Assembly: GCF_031143425.1 (NCBI RefSeq)
Contig: NC_090448.1
Span: forward strand, 332,208,177 to 332,272,176
Direction of reading: 5' to 3'
Source: Pleurodeles waltl
Lineage: Eukaryota; Chordata; Amphibia; Caudata; Salamandridae
Length of the DNA: 64,000 nt
Positions within the stretch are counted from its first letter, which is position 1. Each line of letters opens with the position of its first letter. This document shows positions 1 through 11,010 of this stretch, piece by piece. A program made the translations under genes and the position numbers. A model generated the notes under the pieces. The model saw only the letters and a list, made by a program, of their open reading frames with translations. It did not search any database and was not told the origin of the DNA.

Positions 1-2113
1 GCCCTCACACACAGGTACTTTGTACCCTGCCCTCAGGGCTGGAGGGCTTGCTAAAGAGGTGACTTATAAGTGACCTGGTGCAGTGTAAATGGCAGTGAAA
101 GGGTGCTTGCACCTTTTCACGCAGACCTCAATGGCAGTCCTGCAGAACCTTTGCATGTGCTTCCTATGGGTGGCAAAATATATGCTGCAGCCCATAGGGA
201 TCCCCTGGAACCCAATGCCCTGGGTAACTAGGTATCATATACTAAGGACTTATAAAAGGGCACCAGTATTCCAATTGTGGATGAAATACTGTCTTAACAG
301 TATCCAACAACCAAATGTAAGGGAGACAGCGTAACTACTGCGGTGTCTGTGCCTACTGGGGTCCTGATTAGCAGGATCCCAGTAGACACAGTCAAACACA
401 CTGACAAACAGGCGAAACATGGGGGTAACCAAGCTAGATGGAGGCTACTTTCCTACACCTAGATATGATAATACTGTATTCTTTGGTAGGGACTGAATAC
501 TGTTTTTACAAGAGCAGTTTCAATGTTTACCCTTGTATGTATCAAGGGCAAAATCTTCAGATGTTTGAAATAGAGATCATTTTTGCATGTGGGGCATTGG
601 TTTTAGATGACATGGGAAATCTCACATGTGTACTTAATGCTGGTGTGGCTTTTTCAGACAGAAACCAGAGTAACAGTACAATGTGGTGACAGAAACAGAA
701 AAAGCGGGGCATAATAATTTGTGCAATGAAAGAGAAAATGCTGTGTATCTTGTGTGTTGGTTTCTTTTGAAGAATTCATGTAGCATATTACTTCTGCTCA
801 TGGGAAATGTCGTTTGCTGTTAGTGATATTTTACGAATGCCACAGAAATACATGAAATAGAAAAAGAAAAAGAAATGCATACTCATTGCTTGTGGGTACG
901 CAATAGAATCTTACTTTCCAGCAAATCAGCCAGGAATTTGATACATTTCTACTTCACATCCCTCTCACTAGATCTTCTTTCTGTTATGAAAGAACAATAT
1001 TGTTGTAATGAACATCCCCTTTTAAAAGCAAAAAGTCAGAAATGTATAACATTATATTAATAACTGAAAATGTCATCACAATAACGTTTTGTAATTCTAT
1101 TCCTCAGCCCAGTAAGAATGGATTTATCATTGTGTACAGCTTTTAATTTCTGAAACTTCCCACTTTCACACACATGACCTTTGTTTGACTTATTTAAAGT
1201 TCTACAAATTAGACCATTTTACTATTTCATTGTATCACTGGCAGTCTTACCAGAGGTGACATGACACTGGGCTTCTTTCTGTTTAGGACAAATTGCCTTT
1301 CGAGTGTAAAGTTGATGATGTCACAGAGTGGTTTAATGTCACAAAGCATCTGTGGAACAGAAAGTTCTTTAACTAGAAGTTAGTGTTCCGCCTTGGTAAC
1401 TTGAGGAAAATGTCAGCCGTTAATAAAAAAGGTGGTGATCCTCCTCAGTTTACTGAACCTCTGTGACTATAACATCTTAATGAATTCAGAATGGGAAGAA
1501 AACAAGTTGCACATCATGTGTGACTCTTCTGTGGAGGAAAGATTACAAACAGGTGTAACTGTAAGATATGTTTTGCAGAACACTAAAGTTTTGCTGAGGA
1601 TACTTTTACTATTGTTGGAAAAAATGTTTTGTATTTCATCAGGATGGCCTGGTACCTGCTGTCATTTGGGAACTTCATCATGGTATAAGTGCTTCTTTAT
1701 TTAATTTGTTGGTTCAAGCTGGCATGAGGTGAGCTTTTTATTGTCAGTATGCTTAGGCATTTAGTTTTCAGTTTACAAAAAACAATCAGTTACATATTTT
1801 CAGCAATCATGGTTCCTCTAAAATGTAAATTTTACACATTATAAAAAGCAATTTCAATGAAAACCTGTTGTCGAAATGTCATGAGAATGTAATGCCTGCT
1901 GCCCCAGTGTTAGTAGAAATGTCAGCCACTTGGGAGAGAACCTAGGGGCACAGGTAATAGGTGCTCTTACAATTGCAAAGGCTGTGATTCACAAATCACA
2001 GGATGTGCAACCACAATATCCCAAGTCAGAATGTGCTAAAGTTAATTTTGACTGAAAAAGCACATTTTGTGACTGACTTATTGTCAGTGGGGGCCCTCTG
2101 CTAGTGCAGGGGT
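1..2113. repeat. Macrosatellite unit 1 (about 2.1 kb)
   Basis: First complete copy of a head-to-tail repeat. I set the phase at the recurring GCCCTCACACACAG. The same start recurs at 2114, 19533, 21639, 49382, 51510, 53543, 55669 and 63107. Each unit holds, in order, a CCCTGCCCTCAGGGC box, an imperfect hairpin (348-390 here), a T/A-rich middle, and a hydrophobic exon-like segment near position 1650 of the unit. In this copy the exon-like frame is broken: one base is lost in the AACACTAAAG stretch near 1585 and another in GGTTCAAGCTGG near 1710. No gene is supported. The part from the start to about +580 resembles a dispersed salamander repeat, but that is my recollection and is unverified. 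Confidence 0.9.
348..390. repeat. Conserved imperfect hairpin inside each satellite unit
   Basis: Two 19-bp arms (348-366 and 372-390) pair at 17 of 19 positions around a 5-base loop, ATTAG. The right arm contains CAGGATCCCAG. Equivalent hairpins lie at the same offset in the other units, for example near 2457-2503, 19868-19915, 53887-53935 and 63450-63500. Unit 7 has lost most of it (near 51860). The role is unknown; it may be a relic of a snap-back template switch or of an embedded transposon. Confidence 0.7.
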
Positions 2114-3339
2114 GCCCTCACACACAGTCACTTTGTACCCTGCCCTCAGGGCCGGAGGGCTTGCTAAAGAGGTGACTTATAAGTTACCCGGTGCAGTGTA
2201 AATGGCAATGAAAGCGTGCTTGCACCTTTTCGCGCAGGCTTTAATGGCAGTCCTGCAGAAGCCTTTGCATGTGCTCCCTATGGGTGGCAAAATATATGCT
2301 GCAGCCCATAGGGATCCCCTGGAAACCAATGCCCTGGGTAATTAGTATTCATATACTAAGGACTTATAAGAGGGCACCAGTATGCCAATTGTGGATGAAA
2401 TACTGTTTTAACAGTATGCAACAATGAAATTTAAGGTAGAGCGCATAACTACTGAGGTGTCTGCGTCTACTGGGGTCCTGATTAGCAGGATCCCAGCAGA
2501 CACAGTCAAACACACTGACAAACAGGCCAAACATGGGGGTAACCAAGCTAGAAGGAGGCTACTTTCCTACACCTAGAAGTGATGATACTGTAATCTTTGG
2601 TAGGGATTGCATACTGTTTACAAAAGAGGTGTTTGAATGTTTACCCTTGTATGCATCAAGGGCAAAATCTTCAGATGTTAGAAATATAGAGATACTTTTT
2701 GCATGTGGAGCATTGGTTTTAGATGACATGGGAGATCTCACATGTTTACTTAATGCTGGTGTGGCTCTTTCAGACAGAAACCAGAGTAACAGTACAATGT
2801 GGTGACAGAAACAGAAAAAGCTGGGCATAATAATTTGCGCAAAGAAAGAGACAATGCTGTGTATCTTGTGTATTGGTCTGTTTTAAAGAATTCATGTAGC
2901 ATATTATCTCTGCTCATGGGAAATGTAGTTTGCTGTTAGTGATATTTTACGAATGCCACAGAAATACATGAAATGAAAAAAGAAAAAGAAATGCATACTC
3001 ATTGCTTCTGGGTATTTAATAGAATCTTACTTTACACCATATCAGCTAGGAATTTTATACATTTCTACTTCACATCCCTCTCACTAGATCTTCTTTCTGT
3101 TATGAAAGAACAATATTGTTGAAATAAACATCCCCTTTTAAACCAAAAAGTTAGAAATGTATGACATTATATTAATAACTTAAAACTTCATCACAATACC
3201 GTTTTGTAATTCAATCCCTCAGTCCAGTAAAAATGGATTCATCATTGTGTTTACAGCTTTTAATTTCTGGAACTTCCCACAGTCAAACACATGACCTTTG
3301 TTTCACTTATTCAAAGTTGTATAAATTAGACCATTTTAC
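2114..3339. repeat. Macrosatellite unit 2, left part
   Basis: This is the first 1.2 kb of a satellite unit, interrupted by ERV-A. The last four bases, TTAC (3336-3339), are repeated right after the retrovirus at 18625-18628, so they are the target-site duplication. The unit continues at 18629 with TATTTCATTGTATC, exactly as in uninterrupted units. No gene is visible. Confidence 0.9.
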
Positions 3340-4946
3340 TGAGAGAGTGTAGTTTATATAATTTATATTAACATGAAATTTTTATGAAATAATGTGTGAT
3401 AATGCCGCATAGAAAATGAATTAATGAGATTTGCTTAAAACGTGCACTTGAAATGTGACCACGGGGAGTGGTCGTCAATGTATACGAGGACTAATGAAAT
3501 TGACTAATGCTTATGAATATTTGTATTAAAATATGGTTTTGTAATAATTATTAATGATTATGTTATTACAGTTATGCTAAATGAATCTTGTAGGCCTTAA
3601 GTTAGCCTGAGCCGAAGCATAGCTGCCTGGCTCTCATATTAAATGTGTTTTTCTAAACGTGCAGTGTGCTGACTCGCAAAAGGACATGACCTCTTGTTTT
3701 TCTTCCACTAGAAGCCGAATGTAACCATAGTGGATCGTTCTCATGAAAATCATCTTGCTGGTAGAAATGTTTAGCTAAAATGCAACAGTGTAGATTAATA
3801 TAATGTACAAGGTCATTCTAACCGGTGAAGACAATGGAGCTACTGACCAAAAGATGTGCAAAGAATTACAGAAGGATAAAATCATATCAGACGTGCTACC
3901 TCTGAAGACGTCCATCACATGGACCAATAAAATGTCTGAAAATTAGTATGGGGTGAAAGATTAATTACATAATCTGTTTTCTAATAGGGTAAAGATAGTG
4001 GGGTATAACCGTGGACCAATGAAATTTTAGGGTAATGTACTACGAAAAAGGGATAAAAACCCATGACATGGGGAGCCATTTAGGTGGGTTAGGGAATGCT
4101 ATTGATTTTATCCAGAAACTTTGTCACACTGCTTGGTGACTTATTGGTTTATTTAAAACCATTCTCGTCCTTAGATTGCCCATTTTACACTTTGCCTCCT
4201 TATGAGGGAAGTGCCCCGTTTTTGCCCCGGAGCTGAGTTTGACTAATGGCGAATCGACTGATGTCCTGAAGACGAAGACTGAACCTGAGTCCTGACCTAT
4301 ACCTTGTAGGGTAACTAGGACAATGAAATTGTGACTTGTCTGTTTGCGTTTCCTTTCTAGGAACCAACTGCTTACTTTTGACAGAGACCATAGCTAGATG
4401 TTTTCCAAATTGGTGTTCTAAATTGTTTTGCATGAAGTCCAACATGCCAATGCTACTCAGTGGTTAGGACAGGTGCTCACTAAACTGACGCAAATAGACA
4501 AACGACTGAATCTATGCTTTGTTGAACTGACGTGTTGATGATACTCTGCTACAGTTGATCTATGTTCAAGCTGTGTTGTGATTCTTGCCTTAATGAAATC
4601 TTATCAGAGTTGCCATATCGTGACTATGCTGTTTTGTTTCTTGGTTTTGAGATTAACACATCTACTTTTAGAATTGTAACTAATTAGGGAATAAAACTCA
4701 TAAAATTCTACTAAACTGGTGTGGTTATTCATGACTGCAAGGTCATGGTGGTGTCTCAAGTTGATTAATGTCTTTGACTAAAGTAAAATGCATTGTTGTA
4801 ATAAATATTGATGACATTATTGACGTATTGATTGACATATTGATTAGCTATCTCGTCCTAAGGTGTCTCTCAACCGGGTCAGAATATTCATTGGCCTAAA
4901 ACAAGTCCTAATGTATAGTAAATTATCATAAAGGGACACGTTATCA
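3340..4946 (+). repeat. ERV-A 5' LTR
   Basis: It starts TGAGAGAGTG and ends GTTATCA, giving TG...CA termini and 1,607 bp. The 3' LTR (17149-18624) matches along its length, except that the 3' copy lacks about 138 bp corresponding to about 3894-4032, just upstream of the TATA-like box. At about 1.5-1.6 kb the LTR is long for a gamma-like virus. A reverse-strand open frame inside it (4200-4445) is not a convincing gene. Confidence 0.92.
4051..4695 (+). promoter_or_regulatory. Putative LTR core promoter and polyadenylation signal
   Basis: GGATAAAAAC at 4051-4060 is a TATA-like box. AATAAA at 4690-4695 is a candidate polyadenylation signal. The same pair occurs in the ERV-B 3' LTR (48091-48100 and 48721-48726) at almost the same spacing (about 630 bases), and in the ERV-A 3' LTR (near 17716 and 18369). 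If transcription starts about 25-30 bases after the box, the R region would be about 600 bases and U5 about 230. This is inferred from motifs only. Confidence 0.45.
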
Positions 4947-4950
4947 GTTC

Positions 4951-4961
4951 TGGTAGCAGAG
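4951..4961 (+). other. Primer-binding site, initiator-Met tRNA-like
   Basis: Four bases after the LTR end, TGGTAGCAGAG matches the complement of the 3' end of vertebrate initiator methionine tRNA over 11 bases. The following GCGACGG departs from it. ERV-B has TGGTAACAGAG at the same place (25546-25556), one base different. The four-base gap (GTTC) is the same in both viruses. The tRNA assignment relies on remembered tRNA sequence. Confidence 0.6.
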
Positions 4962-5188
4962 CGACGGTTTGGCCCTTTGGGGCCCTAGGACGGAGAATTA
5001 TTGTTTAGATTGTTTTTCTGAGATAATGCAAATTGGAGATATTATGTGTTTCCAAATTCACCATGACTTTCCCGGGATCTCGGAGCCTGCCTAAATGAGT
5101 TGGAAATGTTCCTGGCGTTTTAGCATGTGTGGTGTAGAATTTGCGCTTGCTCAGCTTATGCATTTTGCAGGTGATTTGTCAAGATTAT

Positions 5189-5791
5189 GGGGGTCATTAC
5201 GACTCTGGCGGTCTGAGACCGCCAAGGGTAATGTGGCGTCTGTACCGCCAACAGGCTGGCGGTACGGAGACCCGTATTACGACCGCAGCGGTAGCGTCGC
5301 GGTCGCACCGCCGGGGTCGGTGGTTTCCCACCGTTTTAGCCCCGGCGGTGCAGCGCTGCCCTGGGGATTATGACCCCCCTACCGCCAGCCGGTTTCTGGC
5401 GGTTTGCACCGCCAGGAAGAGGCTGGCGGTAAGGGGTGTCCTGGGGCCCCTGGGGGCCCCTGCACTGCCCATGCCACTGGCATGGGCAGTGCAGGGGCCC
5501 CCTAACAGGGCCCCAGGCAGCTTTTCACTGTCTGCATAGCAGACAGTGAAAAGCGCGACGGGTGCTACTGCACCCGTCGCACGGCCGCAACACCGCCGGC
5601 TCCATTAGGAGCCGGCTCCTATGTTGCGGTCTCATCCCCCCTGGGCCGGCGGGCGTAAACTTGGTTTGCGCCCGCCGGCCCAGTGGGGATGTCGTAATGG
5701 GGTCCGCGGGAGTGCGGTGGCATTGGCGGCCGCACGGCGGTTACCGCTTGGCGGGCGGCGGTAGCCGCCCACCAAACTTGTAATGACCCCC
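5189..5791. mobile_element. Non-autonomous DNA transposon (MITE-like) with serial hairpins
   Basis: Terminal inverted repeats GGGGGTCATTA and TAATGACCCCC are flanked by a 3-bp duplication, TAT (5186-5188 and 5792-5794). ERV-B lacks it at the matching place, so it inserted after the two viruses split. The element is very GC-rich and has no transposase. Its interior holds five adjacent short-loop palindromes: 5452-5502 (25-bp arms, 1-base spacer), 5520-5554 (16-bp arms), 5555-5580 (11), 5595-5616 (9) and 5641-5683 (15). Open frames here come only from the GC-rich composition. The superfamily is uncertain. Confidence 0.85.
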
Positions 5792-6526
5792 TATGTGTGT
5801 TTAGGCCAGGTAATGTTGTTTTAGCAGGAGTGGGCGTACTCCACAGTATGAGAGTAGGGAAGTCGGCGTACTTCATATGAGTGTGGCGCTTTGTGCAAAA
5901 AATTATCCACATATGGTATTGTACGGACCCGTCGCGGTCTAAGACTCCGGAGTATATTGGCAAGTGTAGGAGACACTTGGGTTTATGTTGTAATTTGTGC
6001 GGTTTAATAGGTCAATCGGGCGTGGTTGACAAGTCGAGTTTGAGTCTAAATGTGTGGATGAAACCTTCGATGGAGATTTGGCCAGTTCTAAAGTGCACTA
6101 GAACGAAGCATTGACAAGTCGAGAGTAGGATTTGCGGGTCGAATTCTGCTTGCATATGCAGGAACTGAGAAGAAGAGAGTAGCAGCCGAGGCTTCAAGTG
6201 AAATCTCTGTAAGGTTCTGAAGCGATTGTGTACCCTTCCTGTAGTAAACCGACAAATCTGAGTTGTTGTTGTTGAGGTGCTCGCAATATATTGCATTAGT
6301 TTGGTGTGAATCCAGGGAGGGGCGGACAAGCCGCAAGACATTGTCAGCTGCAGTGTGTGAGTGTGACGTCAGTGGTGTCGCGCTGGGATAGGTCAGTTGC
6401 CTAGAGGGGTCGCGCAGGGATTGGCAGCCGTCCGTGAGAGGCAATAGGTTGAGAAAGGTGGGTGAAGAGTGTCCTGGGAATTAAAGTCACTTCCTGATTA
6501 AATACAAACAAAGAAAAGACGCAAAG

Positions 6527-9500
6527 ATGAATTTTATCAAGGCTTTTAGGAGCGCTCTGAAAGGAGACGCATACATTATGGCGAGTGAAGGGGAGCCTAC
6601 ACCGCCTGAGGGTACTCCAGCTTATATAGTAATGGAGGAGAAGGGAGTCGCGCCTTGCTTATGGATGAAACAGTGGTGCAAATTAACAGAAAAGGAGGGA
6701 TGTTTGGCGTTTCCAGAACACGGAACGTTCAATACGAGAATTTTAGAAAATTTGAGGTGGATGTAAAGTGTACAAAAGCCACCTCCGAGGCCAGCTCAGT
6801 ACGAGGCATTAGCAGTCTGGGATTTAATGGCCATCAAACAGAGACAGCAGAAATTTGAGAGAAGAATGAGAAGGGCAGAAAAGACCTTAGCTGAGGCTAG
6901 ATGGGACAATGAGAGCAAAATGTGGAGATGGGAAATAGTTGACTGACTTAAATTGTTCCCAGCAATAACACAGGGAGACGAGACACAGGGAAAGAAAGCC
7001 ACTTGTAAGACAGACAAAGACTCTAATAAGCCTAAAGAGACTAAGAGGTCCTGGATAGAAGAAGACGACTCAGATGACGTAGAGTTTCTTAATCAGTTGT
7101 TACATGATCGCCCGCCACCTTATGCAGTAGACGACAATGCCCCGAGCACTAGTGCGGGTCCTGGGAACCAGACGCAGGAGAAGGGAGTTACTGATACAGT
7201 ACAGACTAGTGATACGGGTTTGATACAGAATGGTGTCAGTGTACCCACTGCGCCAGACATGCAGATACAGTTGCAACCTCCACCGAAGATACAGAGAATC
7301 TATCCAGACGTCCCAGTACTAGAGGCTACTACGAATCTGATAGTCCGCCGGATCCAATATATACAAAATCGGGGTTAGTGCAGATTCAGCCAACTCCACA
7401 ATTGCTGCCCCAGCCGCAGCAACAGCTGATTCCGGGGTATAGTCCAGCAGCAGGACCTCCGTTAGTACCAGCCCCAGCTTCAGTGAATCAAGCCTTGGGA
7501 GTTACTGCTCCGCGGGGTATGGGACCAAGTCAGACACCAGCTGCCATATCATTGCCGATTACTGTTGGCCCACTGGTGCCATTGTATGCACAGAGTAAGC
7601 CTGCTATGTGTGATCAGGGAGTAATGACCCAAGATGCAATAAGAGGAGGGTCCATAGGAACTCCTCAGTTAATGGATCCGGGAGAGCAATCAGTTGAAGG
7701 ACCCAGGTCCTTGTTAGACCTTAGTCCAGCTGAAACACCTTTAGAAGCAATGAGACAGGCAGGGCTAGGTGTGCTAACCCCACAGACAATAAGTACCAAC
7801 GCTTCACAATCGCCAATGATGCATGCAGGGAATATTTCACTGCAAGGTTTTACGGTGCAACAGTTGAAAGAGTGGTTAGAAAAGACTCATGCTTCACAAA
7901 CTGCCGCGGTGACTGCAGAGAAATCTGAAAGAGACGAGTACCTAAACTTTGTGAGACTGGGTGTGGAAGTTGCTGAACTAGTGGAAGGGACAATAGGGGT
8001 AAACAGATTAAAATCATACACAGAAGCAGAATTGAGATACTTGTGCCCCAAAATCACTAAAGAAGTGGGCAAGGTGCATCAGAGGCTGGCGAACCTGGCA
8101 GACAAATACAATATTGATATTGAGAATACTAAACATTTGAAAAGGAGTTACAGATTAGACTTCGACTCTAAAGATTTTGATCACATGAGGTCAGCCGGAA
8201 TAAAAGCGCATCTTAAAGAAATACTGCAAAGTGCGCAAATCTGGGGAGCCTTGGAAAAGTGGGAAGGCAGATGGGCAAAGAAAAGAGATAAGGAAAAAGT
8301 TGACAGTCCAGGATCAAGCCAGACTAAAGCCTCAGCCTCCCCGGGGTGGGGGAGACTCCTAACACTGCCAGGGAAGGAATTCCCTGGCACTGATAGTGCT
8401 TACCGACTAGGATTTCATGGCGGTTCAAACCGCTGGAAACCCATGGCGGTAAGCCGGGTCCAAATACCGCCGGCGGTATAGTGACGGCCGCTGGGCGGAA
8501 CGGAGAACCGGCGGATGACCATGGCAGTAACCGCCATGGTCATAATTCCACAAAGTAAGATCGGCAGCCTGTTGGCGGTCTTACCGCCGGTCCTCCGCCT
8601 TCTACCAGGGTCATAATGACCCCCTCTGTCTTTTACAAATGATTATCACAGGTTGAGGGAGAAACCGATAGAGTGGTATCAGCAGACAGACAGGTTTGTG
8701 AAACTCACGAATTGTCTCTGGGAAGACTTGAATACTTTGTTTGAGATCATTGTTCCACCTGACTTATGGCTTGAGTGCAAGAGAGGTGTAGACTGGCCGA
8801 CGCAGGAACCGGCAAGGGATAAGGTGACTGGAGCACCGTCCGAGGAGGTGATGAAGTACTATCATAAAGTGATTGAGTTTTTGAAGCAGAAAGTGTCGCC
8901 GAAAGTGACTGGCAGAAAATTGACTGGACCTCACAGGAGGTTGAAGAGTCCATCCATGCTTATTATGAGAGGTTGTTGAAAGCGTTCAAGCATTACAGTG
9001 GTACTGAGACTATTGAGCCGAAAGACATGAACCATCTTGTGTTCAGATTTGTTGAAGGGCTGAGACCAGAGGTCAGCCAGATGATTAAGAATCATTTGAT
9101 TTGTTGGCAAGCGAAGCCGATTGATGAGGTGTTGCAGTATGCAAAATACTGTAGTGACGAGATTGAGTTGAAGCAGATAAAGTTGAAGGAGAAAGTGATG
9201 GTGATGCAGATAAGGGCAGCGCAGGCAGGTATGCAAGGGAATGGAATCCAGCAGATGGTACAGCAGCAACCGCAAGGGAATAGCGTGTTTCAGGCTCAAC
9301 CGAGAGGCCGAGGCCGAGGTTTAGTGAATCGCGGTCCAGACTTAAATACTGTGGTGGTTCAAAATGATGCACAGGGGATGAAAAAGATGTCACCATGTCA
9401 CACGTGCGGGGGCGTGGGGCATTGGAAGCGGGAATGCCCGAATGTGGTACATGATGGTGTCGTTCAACAAATTCAAAATGTGAGGGGTCCAAAATTGAGA

Positions 9501-9734
9501 GGTCTAAATCAGAACTTCCAGAATAACATGGTCCTGATGCAGGGGTTACAGCCCATGCAGCAAATGCAAATGCCGCGTGTTCAACCAGAACAAATGCAGC
9601 AGGTACAACAGCAGGTTCCCATGGTACCTAGACAGCAAATGCAATTACCATTAGCTCTAATGGGACAGCAACAGGTGAGACTTCCTCAGCAGGTCACAAG
9701 CCAAATGATGAGTCAAAATATCACAGTACAGTAG
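6527..9734 (+). pseudogene. gag: ERV-A gag, broken
   Basis: Gag would form the virion core. It starts at an ATG followed by AATTTT, so there is no Gly2 for myristoylation. The order is an N-terminal matrix-like part, a Pro-rich linker with PPPY (near 7113) and PTAP (near 7249), a capsid-like region (8653-9180), an Arg/Gly patch, one zinc knuckle CHTCGGVGHWKREC (near 9397-9438), then a Gln/Met-rich tail. Breaks relative to ERV-B are TAA at 6764, TGA near 6943, a 1-base loss near 7342, a transposon replacing about 110 bp near 8395-8626, and a 4-base loss near 8908. The frame closes with TAG at 9732, in frame with the protease part that follows. Confidence 0.88.
8395..8626. mobile_element. GC-rich DNA-transposon fragment in gag
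   Basis: GC-rich sequence with repeated GGCGGT and CCGCC motifs ends in TAATGACCCCC at about 8616-8626, the same terminus as the element at 5189-5791. The matching left terminus is not visible, so the left edge is uncertain and the element is probably truncated. Compared with ERV-B (28318-28430), about 110 bp of gag is missing here. Gag homology resumes at CTTTTACAAATG near 8630. Confidence 0.6.
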
Positions 9735-10097
9735 TTCCCATTGCGTGGTGAAGATGGAATGAATGATGAATGGTCGGACGACAGTTCAGACAGCGAATAG
9801 TGCAGGCTTGCAGCGTCCCTAGAAGTAGATCAGAGGGTACCCTATGTAGAGGGAAAGGTGATGGCTCACAAGGTATCATTCTTGGTTGACACAGGAGATA
9901 CACGCTCTACAGTCAGAAGTGCAGAGGTCCCGAAGCTGCCACTTTCAGGGCGTACTATAAGAGTAGTAGGGGTAGCAAATCAGTATTTGACAAACCCAAT
10001 TAACGATCCGGTTCAAGTCGAGATTGGCAACTTTCAGGGACTGAATAAGTTTGTAGTCTGCGGTTCGAGTCCTGTGTCGCTACTTGAAAGAGACTTA
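9735..10097 (+). pseudogene. pro: ERV-A protease segment, split by a transposon
   Basis: Aspartic protease that would cut Gag and Gag-Pol. It follows the gag TAG without a frame change. The active-site motif reads FLVDTGDTRST near 9887, where ERV-B has DTGATRST; the Ala after the DTG is Asp here, which would probably harm activity. A second in-frame TAG lies near 9798. The reading is cut at 10097 by a 913-bp DNA transposon and resumes after 11010. Confidence 0.82.
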
Positions 10098-11010
10098 GGG
10101 GCATATTTATACTCTGTTTGCGCCGGAATTGCGTCGTTTTTTTTTACGCAAATCCGACGCAAAGCTAACTCCATATTTATACTTTGGCGTTAGATCCGTC
10201 TAGCGCCAAAGATCTTGGAGTTTGCGTAATTTTTTTGCGTGGACACCAACCTTGCGTTAATGATATGCAAGGTAGGCGTTCCCTTCTAAAAAATGACTCC
10301 AAGGCATGTGCGCCTTATTTAAACTCCTGTGCAAAAATGACGCAAGGGAGTGGGCGGGTCAGAAAAAATGACGCCCAGCCACTTTTGCGTCATTTTTTAA
10401 CGCCTGGTCAGGGCAGGCGTTAAGGGACCTGTGGGCTCGGAAGGAGCCCAGAGGTGCCCTCCCATGCCCCCAGGGACACCCCCTGCCACCCTTGCCCACC
10501 CCAGGAGGACACCCAAGGATGGAGGGACCCATCCCAGGGAACTTAAGGTAAGTTCAGGTAAGTATTTTTATTTTTATTTTTTTGTGGCATAGGGGGGCCT
10601 GATTTGTGCCCCCCTACATGCCACTATGCCCAATGACCATGCCCAGGGGACATAAGTCCCCTGGGCATGGTCATTGGGCAAGGGGGCATGACTCCTGTCT
10701 TTGCTAAGACAGGAGTTATTTCAATGGGGGTTGGGAGTAAAAAAAAAAGGCGCAAATCGGGTTGAGGCCAATATTTTGCCGCAGACCTGACTTGCCCCAT
10801 TTTTTGACACCCAAGCTCCATTTTCCCCTACGTCGGCGCTGCCTGGTGTGGGTCATTTGTTTTGACGCACACCAGTCCACAGCACCGGCTAACGTCATTC
10901 AATAAATAAGGCGCCCGCATGGCGCTTTGGAATGGCGTTAGCCGGCGTTACATTTTTTGACGCACAACTGCGTTGGCGCAGTTGTGCGTCAAAAAGTATA
11001 AATATGGCCC
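10098..11010. mobile_element. PIF/Harbinger-like non-autonomous DNA transposon
   Basis: The ends are GGGGCATATTTATAC on the left and GTATAAATATGGCCC on the right. They sit in protease at TTA (10095-10097) and TAA (11011-11013). A 3-bp TWA-type target and ends beginning with G's fit PIF/Harbinger, but the superfamily is inferred. ERV-B has no insert here. No transposase is seen. The interior carries a perfect 25-bp-arm hairpin with a 4-base loop (10627-10680) and a second with 11-bp arms (10691-10716), plus many TTGCGTC / GACGCA repeats near both ends. Confidence 0.82.

Larger units (their letters stand above)
4947..6526 (+). other. ERV-A leader (no gene)
   Basis: This is the untranslated leader between the primer site and gag, holding the 603-bp transposon at 5189-5791. 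A possible splice donor is GCAG/GTGATT near 5168; the ERV-B counterpart reads GCAG/GTGGTT near 25768. Short open frames here are not shared in reading frame with ERV-B and look accidental. Confidence 0.7.

Noticed and set aside
250..432. Reverse-strand 60-codon frame present in most satellite units (ending ...HTGALL or ...NTGALL)
   Set aside because: It overlaps the conserved hairpin, has no domain, and recurs only because the units are near-copies.
438..689. Forward frames of 74-90 codons near +440 of satellite units as small genes
   Set aside because: Start and end vary between units and no codon-level conservation is evident beyond DNA identity.
5095..5783. Overlapping open frames of 73-132 codons in the GC-rich element
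   Set aside because: They lie in palindromic transposon sequence, have no recognisable domains, and arise from low stop frequency in GC-rich DNA.
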